Positions 22,201 through 28,775 are shown, counted from the stretch's first letter. The stretch: DNA of 64,000 bases from JARLGU01 sp036504535 (GCA_036504535.1 DASXUY010000049.1:1-64000), one strand, 5' to 3'. Numbers and translations: made by a program. The notes: a model not told the origin generated them from the sequence alone.

Positions 22201-24484
22201 CCGAGTTAACGGCTCGAACGACGTAATAGTAGTTAGTGCCGTTAGCTACAGATGTGTCATCAAAAGCTGGCACAATGACCGGATCGCCGGAGTTGATTTT
22301 GGTGTACGCCCCACCGCTGCTCGGTGCGCGGTAAACGTTGTAGCCCTTTAATCCCCCGACCGGCGTCCATGAAAGTAGCGACTTGCCGTCGCCAGCATTG
22401 CCCTTGAGGCCGGTGGGGGCGGACGGAATTGACGACGCTGCGGACTGGACATACTGAAAGTCGACTGGGTACGACGTGTTTGAGTTGGTGGACCATGTCG
22501 TGAGGTCCACAGTTGTCACGCAGCCGATAATGGATACGACCGGGCTGGACGTCATGGACCCGTAAGCATAGTAGTCGAGACCATATGTTTCCTGGCTCAG
22601 CACTGCGTAGCGGGTGTTGGGAGCCAGCGTGATGGGCGAAGCCAGGTTGGCGTATGTAAACTTCCCAACAGGAGCGCCTAAAGTGTCGACCACTACGCTC
22701 CCAAGGACGGCCTTATCGCTGACGCGGACGAGCGAAACGGTGTGCATGCGGCTGTTCCCGGCCACAACCCATCGGCCGAGAGACGTGACAGTTGGCGTGA
22801 CGATGGAGCCTGTCTCAAACTGCAGTCCAACCCACCAGGCATTTGTCGCACTGGTTGTCACTGTAACCCCATCCGCAACGCCTGTGGATCCAGACGGCAA
22901 GCCAGCAGGGGTTACCGACACCTCGTTCGAGTCGACGCTTTCACCAACCGAATTGACTGCGCGAACCACGTAGTAGTAAGTCGTTCCGTTCGACGCGGTC
23001 GTATCGTCGTACATTGCGACTCGCAAGGCTTCGGTACCGTTCAGCTTCGCGTAGGGCCCGCCCTGATTTAGCGAGCGGTAGACATTGTATCCGTACAAGC
23101 CGGGAGCCGCAGTCCACCGTAGAAGTGATTTATTGTCCCCTGGATTTCCGATTAGACCTGTGGGAGGCGAAGGTGCCGATGCCGCCGTAGGAAGAACATA
23201 CATAAAATCGACGGGATAGTTGGGCGCAGTTGCAAGGCTGCATGTGGCAAAGTTATCGACGCTCCAAACGCACCCCGTCAAATAAACATCGGGACCAAAT
23301 GTTGCCGAACCAATCGCATAGGCATCGAGGCCGTAAGTCTCATTCGAATAAACGAAGTATCGCGTGTTCGTTGCCAGCGTAACCGGCGATGCAAGGTTTG
23401 CGTGGACATAGTCTCCCGGACTTGCGCCCAGCGTGTCCACGACCACGCTGCCTAATATGGCCTTGTCGGGATAACGCATCAGGGAGACCGTATGCATGCG
23501 GCAATTGCCCGCCACCACCCATCGCCCAAGGCACGTAACTACAGGCGTGATCACTGGCCCCGTCTCGAACTGCAGGCCGACCGAAATGGTCCCGTTCCCG
23601 CTCGTGGTGACGGTCGTGCCGCTCGTAACGCTGCCCGAGCCAGTGGTTGTTGGGGACGGTACGACTGCGACTTCGTTCGAATTGGCGCTTTCGCCAGCCG
23701 AATTGACGGCTCGCACGACATAGTAGTAAGAGGTTCCGTTCACCACGCTTGCATCGTCGAATGCCGGAACAATGACAGGGCCCGACGTATTAATTTGCGT
23801 AAATGTCCCACCACTCGAGGAAGAGCGATACACGTTATAGCCGTAGATGCCAGACACGGGTGTCCAGGAGAGCAGTGACTTACCATCGCCGGGATTGCCC
23901 GAAAGACCAGTCGGAGCCGATGGCACTACTGCAGATTCCGGAAGTGTGTATTTGAAGTCGATCATGTACCACGGGGTTGCGGCAGATGTCGTCCACGAAG
24001 TCAGATTCGCGCTCTGGGCCTTACCAAGCACCCAAGCCGGAACACCGACCGCTTCCGTGCCATATGCCCACGCGTCCTGACCAGACGTTTCGCTGCTGAC
24101 GAAATAGTAACGCGTATTGGGTGCAAGGGTGATGGGTGTCGCGAGGTTCGCATAAAGAAATGCACCTGCCGAAGCGCCTGCTGTGCTGACGGTAGCGGTG
24201 CCGAGTACCGCATTATCCGTCGCGCGGACAAGCGAGAGCGTGTGCGAACGGCTATTGCCCGCGACTACCCATCGTCCGAGGCTCGTAACGGTCGGTGTCA
24301 CAATTGGCCCCGTCTCGAACTGTAGACCAAGCGAGCCCGTGTAGTTGTTGGCGGTTGACGTAACGCTGGCGCTCGTCGCGGCGGAGGTCGGGGTTTGGTC
24401 GGCTAGTGCGCCGCAAAAGCTGAGCACGACGAAGGCGATAACGAGCGATAATCGCAATGACAACGATAATTGTGGGAGGGGCAT
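10283..24484 (-). CDS. Giant secreted Rhs polymorphic toxin with FN3 stalk and GIY-YIG-like nuclease tip
   Basis: A 4,733-aa protein. The start is the ATG giving MPLPQLSLSL, which precedes a clear signal peptide (hydrophobic LSLVIAFVVLSFCGALA); an upstream TTG would add 15 residues without improving it. Order: four copies of a ~150-aa jelly-roll-like module (GLQFETG..., GRWVVAGN), each followed by an FN3 domain; then about 20 more FN3 domains, several in near-identical tandem pairs; a malectin-like carbohydrate-binding domain (about 3123-3290); an Rhs/YD-repeat shell (about 3310-4530) closing with DPLRGRWVTRDPIGY and CGNNPVMGADPSG; and a variable C-terminal tip. The tip has VYRAVDEAGKVIYIGITK, a GIY-YIG-type nuclease signature, plus a conserved Arg and a downstream EQTLIELH. 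Rhs shells encapsulate the toxic tip and release it by self-cleavage. The Sec signal and long adhesive stalk suggest surface display and contact-dependent delivery. No type VI PAAR domain is present. Confidence 0.85.
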   Translation of the reverse strand: MPLPQLSLSLRLSLVIAFVVLSFCGALADQTPTSAATSASVTSTANNYTGSLGLQFETGPIVTPTVTSLGRWVVAGNSRSHTLSLVRATDNAVLGTATVSTAGASAGAFLYANLATPITLAPNTRYYFVSSETSGQDAWAYGTEAVGVPAWVLGKAQSANLTSWTTSAATPWYMIDFKYTLPESAVVPSAPTGLSGNPGDGKSLLSWTPVSGIYGYNVYRSSSSGGTFTQINTSGPVIVPAFDDASVVNGTSYYYVVRAVNSAGESANSNEVAVVPSPTTTGSGSVTSGTTVTTSGNGTISVGLQFETGPVITPVVTCLGRWVVAGNCRMHTVSLMRYPDKAILGSVVVDTLGASPGDYVHANLASPVTLATNTRYFVYSNETYGLDAYAIGSATFGPDVYLTGCVWSVDNFATCSLATAPNYPVDFMYVLPTAASAPSPPTGLIGNPGDNKSLLRWTAAPGLYGYNVYRSLNQGGPYAKLNGTEALRVAMYDDTTASNGTTYYYVVRAVNSVGESVDSNEVSVTPAGLPSGSTGVADGVTVTTSATNAWWVGLQFETGSIVTPTVTSLGRWVVAGNSRMHTVSLVRVSDKAVLGSVVVDTLGAPVGKFTYANLASPITLAPNTRYAVLSQETYGLDYYAYGSMTSSPVVSIIGCVTTVDLTTWSTNSNTSYPVDFQYVQSAASSIPSAPTGLKGNAGDGKSLLSWTPVGGLKGYNVYRAPSSGGAYTKINSGDPVIVPAFDDTSVANGTNYYYVVRAVNSAGESADSNEVVVTPAAPFISATPVVSGLTPTSASPPFYGWLGLQVHTAAGTTPTVTALGRYVVAGNTRMHTLSLMRASDKAVLATATLDTLGATAGAFVYGNLATPVTLAANTYYYVVSYEPYGTESFQLGTPSYGSAITVSGNVWSTNFTSWSTTTSPSYGVNLLYTLPPTAPTGLIATGGNQAVTLNWTGTSAGATYNVYRGTSIGGEGVTPINAQAVTTATYTDTGLANSTQYWYKVKAVNPSGAGAESNEANATTRPQGPADLSAVSRPYFDGATYLGFGHSAVVGLKWTNIPNATSYKIYRSGSPRIELAILASVDASPGSSQFYNDSEVGYLSQYYYAVTAIVGSTETASSNEASVTTISRPPATPTGLAAVSGDRVVDLEWQPVDDTNLWSYMVYRDGIALGATGPGTTNYADHTVTNGAQYYYTVTACSNDSESQESAGAYGMPFETVSAPIIVARPLENGIVIDSASPDGRPGSQLNLRRSGLSFDLFGWSTQYFDWDVSPGTTYAYQGWYVTNFDQAMSPVSPQVTATMGGSPPPPPVVRCKWTGTAANVVLTWQPVPGASSYAVYTNFQGLIKVLPGSTTTLSCDTNDWYRSYQFVSINGDGGGEFSNVVTLLYGIPHPPANLVAVRHSNRIALHWSPLPDYSQYSNAYYNIYRSTIGGGPYEIVGSLNAPSSSFDDASASPAIAYHYVVTNVNSGGVESEFTNEASVSPAPVPTAPTELTVTAGYSSLKLTWNAPADFTGTYNIYRSGSYGGPFEKINANPVAATTYRDLGLGYRVARHYRVTAVVDTSESDPSEPASGTTGAEPTIVLTATPGDSHVTLSWPKVAGAAAYKVYRGTSSGAEAAMPVLTVSAPENGELVSREDTGLTNGQGYVYVVAAVNSDGAEIAYTSEVGATPSVHVPTDITVAAGYSSLKVQWEAPAEFSGSYSIYRSATYSGIFEKINAEPVTGTSYMDLGLGYRVTKYYRITATGASTESSPSDIASGTTGSESTIILTATPGISRVTLSWPKVAGAAAYKVYRGTQSGGQAAMAVWTVAVPATGDQVTKDDTGLTNGLEYFYVVTAVDGDGTELGYTTEASATPCAPVPTDLAVAAGYSSLNLTWNAPDDFTGTYNIYRSGTSGGPFEKINANPVTGPTYRDLELGYRASRYYRVTACVDTSESDPSEIASGTTGSLPTIGLTATPGDAHVTLSWPKLAGAASYKVYRGTLSGGEDETVMIDWSPILGNSTVAATDTGLTNGSAYYYVVVATSSTGSEIAYSQEATATPGIPVPTGLTVAAGYSSLRLSWSAPSAVSDYVVYRSASPSGPFERVSGMIYDGGGSNAGVLRPVVGTTFTDPGLAYRTKWYYRVAAVGVSGEGTPSEVASGTTGSAPSVSLSAVPGDGQAALSWPAVPGAVSYSVYRGTSSGGEDASSIKEITAVEGVSTVTATDTGLTNGSAYYYVVVATSSTGSEIAYSQEESATGLEPTEGAPRELRVTAGFNTLRLSWTPPAGFAAGANCSYRVYRSTSSAGPFELIKGLLYLPDPTTGYQPDYPAWGGPWLYDYYTDGLFTSPLGYRATRYYRVTAITGSHESAPSIVASGTTGSNPRIPLTATPGDGQVEFEWPGYPGATSYKLYRGDSRGDESLMIVRTYDAPPSPQHAVDGSIGAGGTYYYVLVAFDSQDNEIAYSNEVSSSVPLRAPTNLRVTGTTDAVSLAWDAASLASSYTVWRSYDHGGPYTKVSPDALTGTVFSDVPPFDGVEYSYVVTANQGEAVSPYSNEVHASFYKSGAQATPLQGPGQRPGTPTLIVTATTAHSIALKWTPVPLATKYTIHKTTPSGSTDITDVLATAYTDANLATGVSYTYSVKAFNGAVAGDSSYEVTAVAADPVSLSAPVISATLINGGQQSTADWYSITWGSVTNAASYNVLDSRTPESVANTESTSSLIEVPVLVGGTTHPVEITVQAVANWNRGPASNVVSLIPRVVDPAPPILANPNFMAVQTKGRVTLSWDAFDSQGNAAWCDLTRITVGEGAGSRVSHNGVRSHYQDTTLVPGKTYSYSLSGPGIATADLVVTATESDAILDLAAVTNWKGVKLTWTWSSVPTQYRVYHRLLTPTGGSSGADWEYVGIAATSTYIDETTVAGSMYEFNVKATLPSGDTDSNTATAVSGPLPMNFRAGGSARITPESTAISAYLTWHEDPDAAYSIVRGRHTGVYADTVVENYHGFSFLDHPDLADTVYHYQLTATYPDGSTIKSDDTVAYTRSYYDYPQTWVPDGLGGLAGNKKVILSWPEPPAHMNIVKFCVKRRLARLGEFGVVCEVGPATLGYVDNDLSNGVEYEYTISATYENGTDTGNSNIVSATPGASAGQGIAKQHINCGGPIYDSHESPPIVWSADMGYRGGVAGGPAHYPNGGGIIPVSNTVPDPTLYQTYRSGESVKYSIPAFNGSYNLSLYFTTYGHVEHSVNVWVNNVQVLTNQTIGAPATYEFSELSNIYACPVVTVPITVTNMTADIRIEGNSISAIAIESIGAIDGDPPVPPVAAAMPGWISGIPMDTADSDGFGPSSDVAVELPTGNLYVNPGPDLAAYNPVGPSVSYERSFRSDLAAARKSGPGLPIGWDDNFDLKVQPAISSNWSTLRLLYPNTGVDLWEPVVGSDLSPLPDIVTTSGTPYLVTGVPMTPDPVDPSKTRGKWESLTVTYKDQSSNTFTRLPGTVSDPTSSKPDTYWLSSISNILHQTIRINRNETGAVTSVTNDAATPLTLLSITRDADGILTQLSNSDSQAINFTTATFGSPGSTVKTLTGVSQVNSTTVVDTYSYEPSAGGQVRMESKSVTTAPGVNSTASFTYDEHDHVIDWEDANTNHRKYERNPSTNAVTVSVYKASPTGEQVLDHWQAGYDPTKFNVGTGMTNAAGAKTTVERTDTKNPLLPTKVTSPLGFITTAVYDTSGNARGIQDPSGIISYNLYDDSDFKLGRLVETGVADANGVITDCYQPIYYTPTSGNSTQENPTGYSQPKSSSNGLLRTSWSLITREDPSYFVPVPTSYDYDDLGNVVLVLTNGPPDSSGDESYGSFIATLYDYTTGYEGYTRPETLNCPLKVSVFGYRNGAPQDGVLDTFYKYDDHNRVTDVITLKPKDSGTSAQRNHYTYNAANQIVEQATFVDDAKQRVIQRTYLFDGGPLSEVALYDGSGGLLRSATYNRGLEGEVTSVTGSAGTVRYTYDSSYRVRELIDERGNATKYDYDAAGNVQKVTYPGADTNLYEYDAEGRVTRFTDGRGTLTTYTYWPKTAQIKDVLCPTDPTTEAHYTYDSAGRVSSMTDSSGTQAWTYYNTGQAKTYSRSFTSGPQNISLEYTVSHAGYRTQTGISFPSGGGGMWTYYYDSLGRVWREESPSTTFDQQDLQDRYVVFEHSYDDAGRLATTVQSCVFDGGSKGRIGTKYLYNPMDQIISISNGCRDVVADRGEATVGYQWNSLLSDFSMTYDAAGERRSQSVSAQYDDDPTHLITNNLTFDFDVKDQLIAESSILFANSYNYDASGNPSTFRGISLNTAPFNSNNQWAGIDVYDGNGNPTALTDALFEPTKPALAIVYDAANRIVSVNGTSTYTYDASGRRATRTVNGLTTYFLYDGDRLLYELNGAGSPVVEYGWAVDGLRTETSSRRTNEGVSYTWPIAYTYDPEGNVVHKQAFFGPNASPIDTRIYDAYGKLQYYRRADPNDTSTEPQGPVGFGGQYGYYTDTDTGLVLCTHRYYDPLRGRWVTRDPIGYAGGMNLYGFCGNNPVMGADPSGYSKAGDAANLVGLIPGPVGMLANLASAADSFHEHDYLGAMLSLLGEIPALGEIATAAKITRSTGKALKAIRAVRAAEATSHLVANANNVKHVVAESVDVYRAVDEAGKVIYIGITKAYKTRAAAHFAKKGIAIEAIDGLSGLSRADARAVEQTLIELHSLSKNGGTLLNKINSIAATNPKYAQALARGSELLRQAKYEGF
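17140..20035 (-). repeat. Five tandem copies of a two-FN3-domain unit inside the Rhs gene
   Basis: Within the stalk of the giant Rhs protein, FN3 domains alternate between type A (AGYSSLxLxW ... YNIYRSxxxxGPFEKIN) and type B (LTATPGDxxVTLSWPK ... YKVYRG). The A-B pair occurs five times, about 570 bp each. Copies are similar at the DNA level as well as in protein, for example the repeated AAGTCTACCG-type codon choices around each YKVYRG and the recurring GGCAGCGGCTCC on the plus strand. This implies recent internal duplication, and copy number is likely to vary between strains. Confidence 0.7.
21700..24370 (-). repeat. Four tandem jelly-roll + FN3 modules at the Rhs N-terminus
   Basis: Four successive modules share G(L)Q(F/V)ETG, LGR(W/Y)VVAGN, (H)T(L/V)SLxR, DTLGA, ANLA(S/T)P(V/I)TLA and NTR(Y) blocks and end in Y(P/G)V(D/N)F. 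Each is followed by an FN3 domain (fewer differences in the first three). The fold resembles DUF4082-like carbohydrate-binding beta-sandwiches, but I cannot confirm the family. Position just after the signal peptide suggests a surface-binding head or anchor. Confidence 0.6.
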
Positions 24485-24511
24485 ATCGGGTCCATTCGAG
24501 CAAAACGAGAT

Positions 24512-24517
24512 ATTATA
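24512..24517 (-). promoter_or_regulatory. Candidate -10 box of the giant Rhs gene
   Basis: On the minus strand a perfect TATAAT lies 27 bases upstream of the proposed ATG at 24484. No convincing -35 hexamer is found at 17 +/- 1 bp, so this is only a candidate. If used, the leader would be about 20 nt. Confidence 0.3.
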
Positions 24518-24936
24518 CGGCGTCCACAATGGCCATCAGTCGGCTCACCACAGGCCGTGAAAATCCATAATACCCCGTAATCATAATAGATCGTATATGA
24601 TATCTGCTATTATTAGCGATTTAGTATCCAGACAGGATAAGCACTAATAATGTGCGCCATGCCCTCTGTAACATAAGTGAATGCTAGCTACGCAATGAGT
24701 TGGCGACCTGCAACCGGCCTACCTCCATATTGTGAACCACGGGATTAGGGGATAGTTAGTATTTCCGATTGGCGTTCGTGGTCAACGGGTCGAACCTACG
24801 ACCCAGTCTGTCACTACCACAGGGCGTTTCTGTCGACCTCACCCGCGTGCGTGAGTACAGCAATGTTGTCCGGATTACCCCTGTTCCTTCGTCTCACAGT
24901 GGTCAACGATTGGAAACTGTGATGTCAAGGTGCTCC

Positions 24937-25372
24937 CGCGCCGCTATCGCATGCGCGCCTGCCGCCAGATCTGCGGCCGTGCCGCCGACCCAGCCCGTGG
25001 CCATGAGCGTGCTAAGCGTTGCACCGGTGTGGCTATCGTGGACGGTCCCGGCGCAGGTAACCTAGAGCCAGCGTGACGCTGGACGCTGATCTCGCCGAAG
25101 GCGGCTCGGAATACGCTTTGCTGGGGGCCGAGCCAGCGACGTCGTGAACGTGCCAGCGTCGCCGGTGTCGGAACGGTACACTCCAGCGGTCGACCACTCG
25201 TACGTTATGTAGGTGGGACAGGAGCCGTCGGGCTCATGCGTACCTGGAAAAAGAGTCGCTTTCACGGTGCCGGTGATAGTGTCGCCAACGTTTGCGGGGT
25301 TCGGCTCCGAGCCGCCCGTGATATCTTCGACGGTCAGCGCTGCGGTCGTCAAACCGCCGTAGACGAGCACAG
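24937..25372 (-). pseudogene. Remnant of Rhs-associated surface module (copy 2)
   Basis: The minus strand encodes ALTVEDITGGSEPNPANVGD, TYEWSTAGVYRSDTGDAGTF and, after a break, VTCAGTVHDSHTGATLSTL and GWVGGTAADLAA. All match residues about 580-735 of 3291-9221 in order. Between 25062 and 25139 the homologous sequence (GNYSIGYRGHGKEDQF region) is replaced by about 78 unrelated bases that contain the palindrome CCAGCGTGACGCTGG. No start codon with a ribosome binding site or intact frame remains. From 24530 to 24936 there is no gene; it is probably the upstream region of the Rhs gene. Confidence 0.7.
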
Positions 25373-25559
25373 GCGCTCATAGAGCCGCTGCGCGGCTCGT
25401 GTCCGAGTCGACGAAGGCCGACGGTCCGCTTTTCCAAGCCACGCCTTCCAGTCGCCAGGCTTTAAGCGGCGGAGCATCGTGAGTCACCCACGGATGTAAT
25501 ACATTGCGGCCCTACTGCTACTACAGCCTACCGTCCCAACCTGCCCCACCCCACGCACG

Positions 25560-25598
25560 AAAAAGCCTCGTCTTACTCCCGAGAAGCTAGACGAGGCT
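25560..25598 (-). terminator. Rho-independent terminator of tRNA-Lys
   Basis: Minus strand: perfect 10-bp stem AGCCTCGTCT / AGACGAGGCT with a 15-nt loop, followed by a run of T. It lies 8 bases after the tRNA 3' end and is a textbook intrinsic terminator. Confidence 0.9.
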
Positions 25599-25605
25599 AT
25601 CGATT

Positions 25606-25681
<76 letters not shown>

Positions 25682-25796
25682 ACAATAAAAGAACTTCCGT
25701 CGCCGGAAGCAAGAGTATTATCTCACAAGATTGTGAGGCATGTCAACCCTAACGCGCTTGGCTGATAAGAATTTGTTCTCGTTCATCCTCAGCAAC

Positions 25797-25822
25797 CCAC
25801 CGCGCCGTCATCAGCGCGGTGG
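25797..25822 (-). terminator. Hairpin after GH20 gene
   Basis: A 9-bp perfect GC-rich stem (CCACCGCGC / GCGCGGTGG, 8-nt loop) begins 21 bases past the GH20 stop codon. There is no T tract, so it may be an RNA-stabilising or Rho-assisted end rather than a classical terminator. Confidence 0.35.
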
Positions 25823-25842
25823 CTACTCACAATCGCCGCCCG

Positions 25843-27369
25843 CTAGTCGAGCGGGTGGTAGTTGACGTTCATCGCGTCGAGCCGCAGCAGGTGGCGTTTC
25901 AGGCGCGCTTCGAACGACGGCCAGTCGGCGGGGTTCGATGTGCCCCACGCTACCTCGGCGAGAGCGCAGGCTCGTGGGAACGCCATATACTCGACATGAT
26001 CCGGGGTTGCCATGTATTCGGTCCACAACTGGCCCTGGGTGCCGAGGACATGGTCGCGTTCGGTTCCTGTGAGAGCGTCGGGAATGGGCGAGTAGTTGTA
26101 CACCTGCTTGAGGTTCAGCGATCCGCCAATCGCCAGCGGCTCTTTCTCGCGGTCGCCCTGATAGTAGTCGAAGTAGGTCGCACCGTGAGGCGTCATCACC
26201 ACATCGTGACCGGCTTTGGCGGCGGCTACCCCACCCTCTTCGCCGCGCCAGCTCATGACGGTCGCGCCAGCGGGGAGGCCGCCTTCGAGGATCTCGTCCC
26301 ATCCGATCAGGCGTCGTCCCCGTGATGCGACGAATTTCTCGATACGTCGCACAAACCAGCTCTGTAGCTCGTGTTCGTCAGCCAATCCTTCGGTACGGAT
26401 ACGCTCCTGGCATTTGGGGCACGCTTTCCAGCGATCCTTGAGGCACTCGTCGCCGCCGATATGGATAAACTCCGACGGGAACAGTTCGATGACCTCATCC
26501 AGCACAGTGGTCAGGAACGTGAAGACATCGTCGTTCCCGGCGCAGTACGCCTCATGGTGAATGCCCCAATGGTTGGAGACGGTGAATGGGCCACCGGTGC
26601 ATGATAGCTCCGGGTAGCAGGCGAAAACCGCCTCGGCGTGGCCCGGCATCTCGATTTCGGGCACGACGGTAATGTGGCGGCTGGCGGCGTACGCCACAAT
26701 ATCGCGCACATCGGCCTTCGAATAGCAGCCGCCATGAGCCGTGCCATCGAAGACACCGCTGCCTTCGGGACGCGCATTTTGGTGCCCGACAATGGTCTCG
26801 GCGCGCACCGACGCTTTCGACGCGAGCTCTGGGTACGCGTCGATCTGCACTCGCCACCCCTGATCGTCGGTGAGGTGCAGGTGCAGGCTGTTGAACTTGT
26901 GCATCGCCATCAGGTCGATCAGCTTCTTGATGAACGTGACCGGCATGAAGTGACGGGAAACGTCGAGCATCAGCCCGCGCCACCCGAATCGTGGCGAGTC
27001 TTCGATGGAGCAGCACGGGATGCTCACCGCGCCATCGTCGCCCACAGTGATAAGCTGCAGCAGGGTCTGGATGCCGTAGAAGACACCGGCAGGTCGCGCG
27101 CCGACGAGGCAAATGCCGCCTGCGGTCACATTCAAGCGGTAGCCTTCGTCGCCCAGGTCATCGGCCTCGGGGTCGGCGACAAGCGCGATCTGCACCGGGG
27201 GAGCGGCGGCGGCGCTGGGTCGGGCATAGGCTGCAAGGCATTCGGTGAGGTAATCGGCTTCGGTGTCGACCTCGCCTACACGGCCAACAGTGACGGTCCC
27301 GGTCATCGAAAGTGCGCCGCCGGTGAATGTTGCCGCGCGCGGTTGCGGTAATAAAGCCGATAAATGCAT
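25843..27369 (-). CDS. Beta-N-acetylhexosaminidase, GH20
   Basis: A 508-aa glycoside hydrolase family 20 enzyme that removes terminal GlcNAc/GalNAc residues, for example from chitin or peptidoglycan fragments and glycans. An N-terminal GH20b-like domain (about 1-120) precedes the (beta/alpha)8 catalytic domain, which opens WRGLMLDVSRHFMP. The hallmark HIGGDE is at residues 303-308, with D307-E308 as the acetamido-positioning and acid/base pair. LHLTDDQGWR and the PEIEMPGHAEA substrate-binding block are also intact. No signal peptide is visible, so it probably acts in the cytoplasm on imported sugars. The ATG is preceded by GGGGGAGA at good spacing. It stands alone between tRNA-Lys and hypothetical genes. 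Confidence 0.93.
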   Translation of the reverse strand: MHLSALLPQPRAATFTGGALSMTGTVTVGRVGEVDTEADYLTECLAAYARPSAAAAPPVQIALVADPEADDLGDEGYRLNVTAGGICLVGARPAGVFYGIQTLLQLITVGDDGAVSIPCCSIEDSPRFGWRGLMLDVSRHFMPVTFIKKLIDLMAMHKFNSLHLHLTDDQGWRVQIDAYPELASKASVRAETIVGHQNARPEGSGVFDGTAHGGCYSKADVRDIVAYAASRHITVVPEIEMPGHAEAVFACYPELSCTGGPFTVSNHWGIHHEAYCAGNDDVFTFLTTVLDEVIELFPSEFIHIGGDECLKDRWKACPKCQERIRTEGLADEHELQSWFVRRIEKFVASRGRRLIGWDEILEGGLPAGATVMSWRGEEGGVAAAKAGHDVVMTPHGATYFDYYQGDREKEPLAIGGSLNLKQVYNYSPIPDALTGTERDHVLGTQGQLWTEYMATPDHVEYMAFPRACALAEVAWGTSNPADWPSFEARLKRHLLRLDAMNVNYHPLD

Positions 27370-27866
27370 CTGTCTCTCCCCCAGCCAGGCTGAGCCTGGA
27401 CCCTTTCCGCGCCTCGTGCAGTGCGGTGGTTAGCAGGCAAACGTCGACACGCGTCCAGCCCTGTTGAAGCCTGAACAAACTGTTTGCGACCCTTTATACC
27501 ACTTGGATAGAGGATCAATGGCCAAATTCTGAATGTGCTTCATCGTTGAAGCAGCCTTGCTATTGTATCATCCACGCTGGGCAGACGCAACCCTGGCGAC
27601 GATATTCGTTAGCGATTTGTGCGGGATTGTGAGGGGACGGCTTCTTTATGAACGATCAAGGAAGCCGGGTGGACACTTGCGACGATCCAACAATTTGAGC
27701 AGAAGTGACAGACGCTTTGCATATCGGCATCACCCGTAAATTCGTACCAGCATCCGGTACGAGCGCCATAGATGGCATTACGGAACGGCATGCCGTTGGG
27801 ATTAGTTCATGGTGCAGATGCCACTTTTGGTACCCATTGATGGGCGGCGACATCTGGCAATGAGAG
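27370..27866. other. Gene-free stretch
   Basis: About 500 bp upstream of the GH20 gene. I see no convincing coding sequence: short frames on both strands lack ribosome binding sites and family resemblance. A TATAAA with TTGATC 14 bp upstream on the minus strand (around 27495-27520) is a poor promoter match for the GH20 gene. Confidence 0.4.
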
Positions 27867-28364
27867 CTAACTTGGAACCGTGGCAACGCCATACCATCCT
27901 GATCCGAATTGGTGGAGGGAGATCACGGTGAGACGCGTCGTTGTGTTAGGTGCCAACCGCCAAAACGGATTTTGTGCTGCCGAGACAACTTCCCAAGAGG
28001 CAGCGAGCCCTTTATCTGGCCCCGGATCATACAGATAGCCTTCTGTCCAGAGGTCTCCATTCACCGAAAACAGCGTCGTCCGTCCAATCCATGACGGTAT
28101 GAAGAGCACCCGCCCATTAGCTTCAGTCGTCCCGTAAGCGCATCCAGTCGCGCTCAGTCCTCTCACTGACGCCGATAGCGGAATAACTCCATTTTGATCC
28201 CCCCGGAGCCGACCAAGTCTTTGCGCCATTACTAGATCCTGTCCAGCGGACGCATCAAGACTCTTGGGGCTTCCCAGAGGAATAAATAAAGCGCCAAGCA
28301 AGCTAAGGAACAGGAACACCCCGAAGGATAGCAAAGTGTGCCGTTTACGCGTCGCACGTTTCAT
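27867..28364 (-). CDS. Hypothetical membrane-anchored or secreted protein
   Basis: 165 aa when started at KRATRKRH; that ATG has AAGGGG about ten bases upstream, whereas the in-frame ATG 33 bases further upstream has nothing comparable. A basic N-terminus and one hydrophobic segment (LLSFGVFLFLSLLGALFIP, residues about 12-30) indicate a signal anchor or signal peptide. The rest is soluble and predicted exported, with no recognised domain. It follows a decayed Rhs fragment at 43 bp spacing, the position of an orphan toxin- or immunity-associated gene, but nothing in the sequence shows such a role. Confidence 0.5.
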   Translation of the reverse strand: MKRATRKRHTLLSFGVFLFLSLLGALFIPLGSPKSLDASAGQDLVMAQRLGRLRGDQNGVIPLSASVRGLSATGCAYGTTEANGRVLFIPSWIGRTTLFSVNGDLWTEGYLYDPGPDKGLAASWEVVSAAQNPFWRLAPNTTTRLTVISLHQFGSGWYGVATVPS

Positions 28365-28406
28365 CGAATATTGCCCCTTAGATAGCATACCTGCCATCGT
28401 ATCCTA

Positions 28407-28775
28407 TCACCGAACGACGACGGCGGCGGTCAGCTGAGGCGTGTTCGACGACAGGTCGAAGCCGAGGTGCGCGCTGTTCGCAAGCTGCCGCTGGCTCACG
28501 AGGCCGCCCCACTCTTCGGGAGCGTTTGTGTACGCCACCGGCTCGCCGCTTTCGGCGTCCAGCTCCAGCAGCACGTTCTCGCCGTCGGGCACGTACTGCG
28601 CCTCCGGCGCGCGCTTCACGCGGCGGAGGCCTGCCGGGTCGTACGCGTAGCGCTCCTCGGCACCGGTGGGCTGGGTCAGCGACGACAGCCGTCCCTCGCC
28701 GTTCCACGAGAGCAGCGTCGCCGCGCCGCCCGTCGTCGTTGCCGCTCGCGCCGTAGTCCAGCTCCGTTGCGGGGC
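28407..28775 (-). pseudogene. Decayed Rhs/YD-repeat fragment
   Basis: The minus strand encodes LLSWNGEGRLSSLTQPTGAE, ERYAYDPAGLRRVKR, YVPDGENVLLELDAESGE and GFDLSSNTPQLTAAV, a standard Rhs YD-repeat run. Upstream (28700-28775) the homologous LDYGASGNDDG residues are in another frame, and downstream the core stops abruptly at VVVR. There is no N-terminus, shell or tip. It belongs to a different Rhs subfamily from the main gene and matches the style of the remnant at 29470-29990. Confidence 0.7.
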
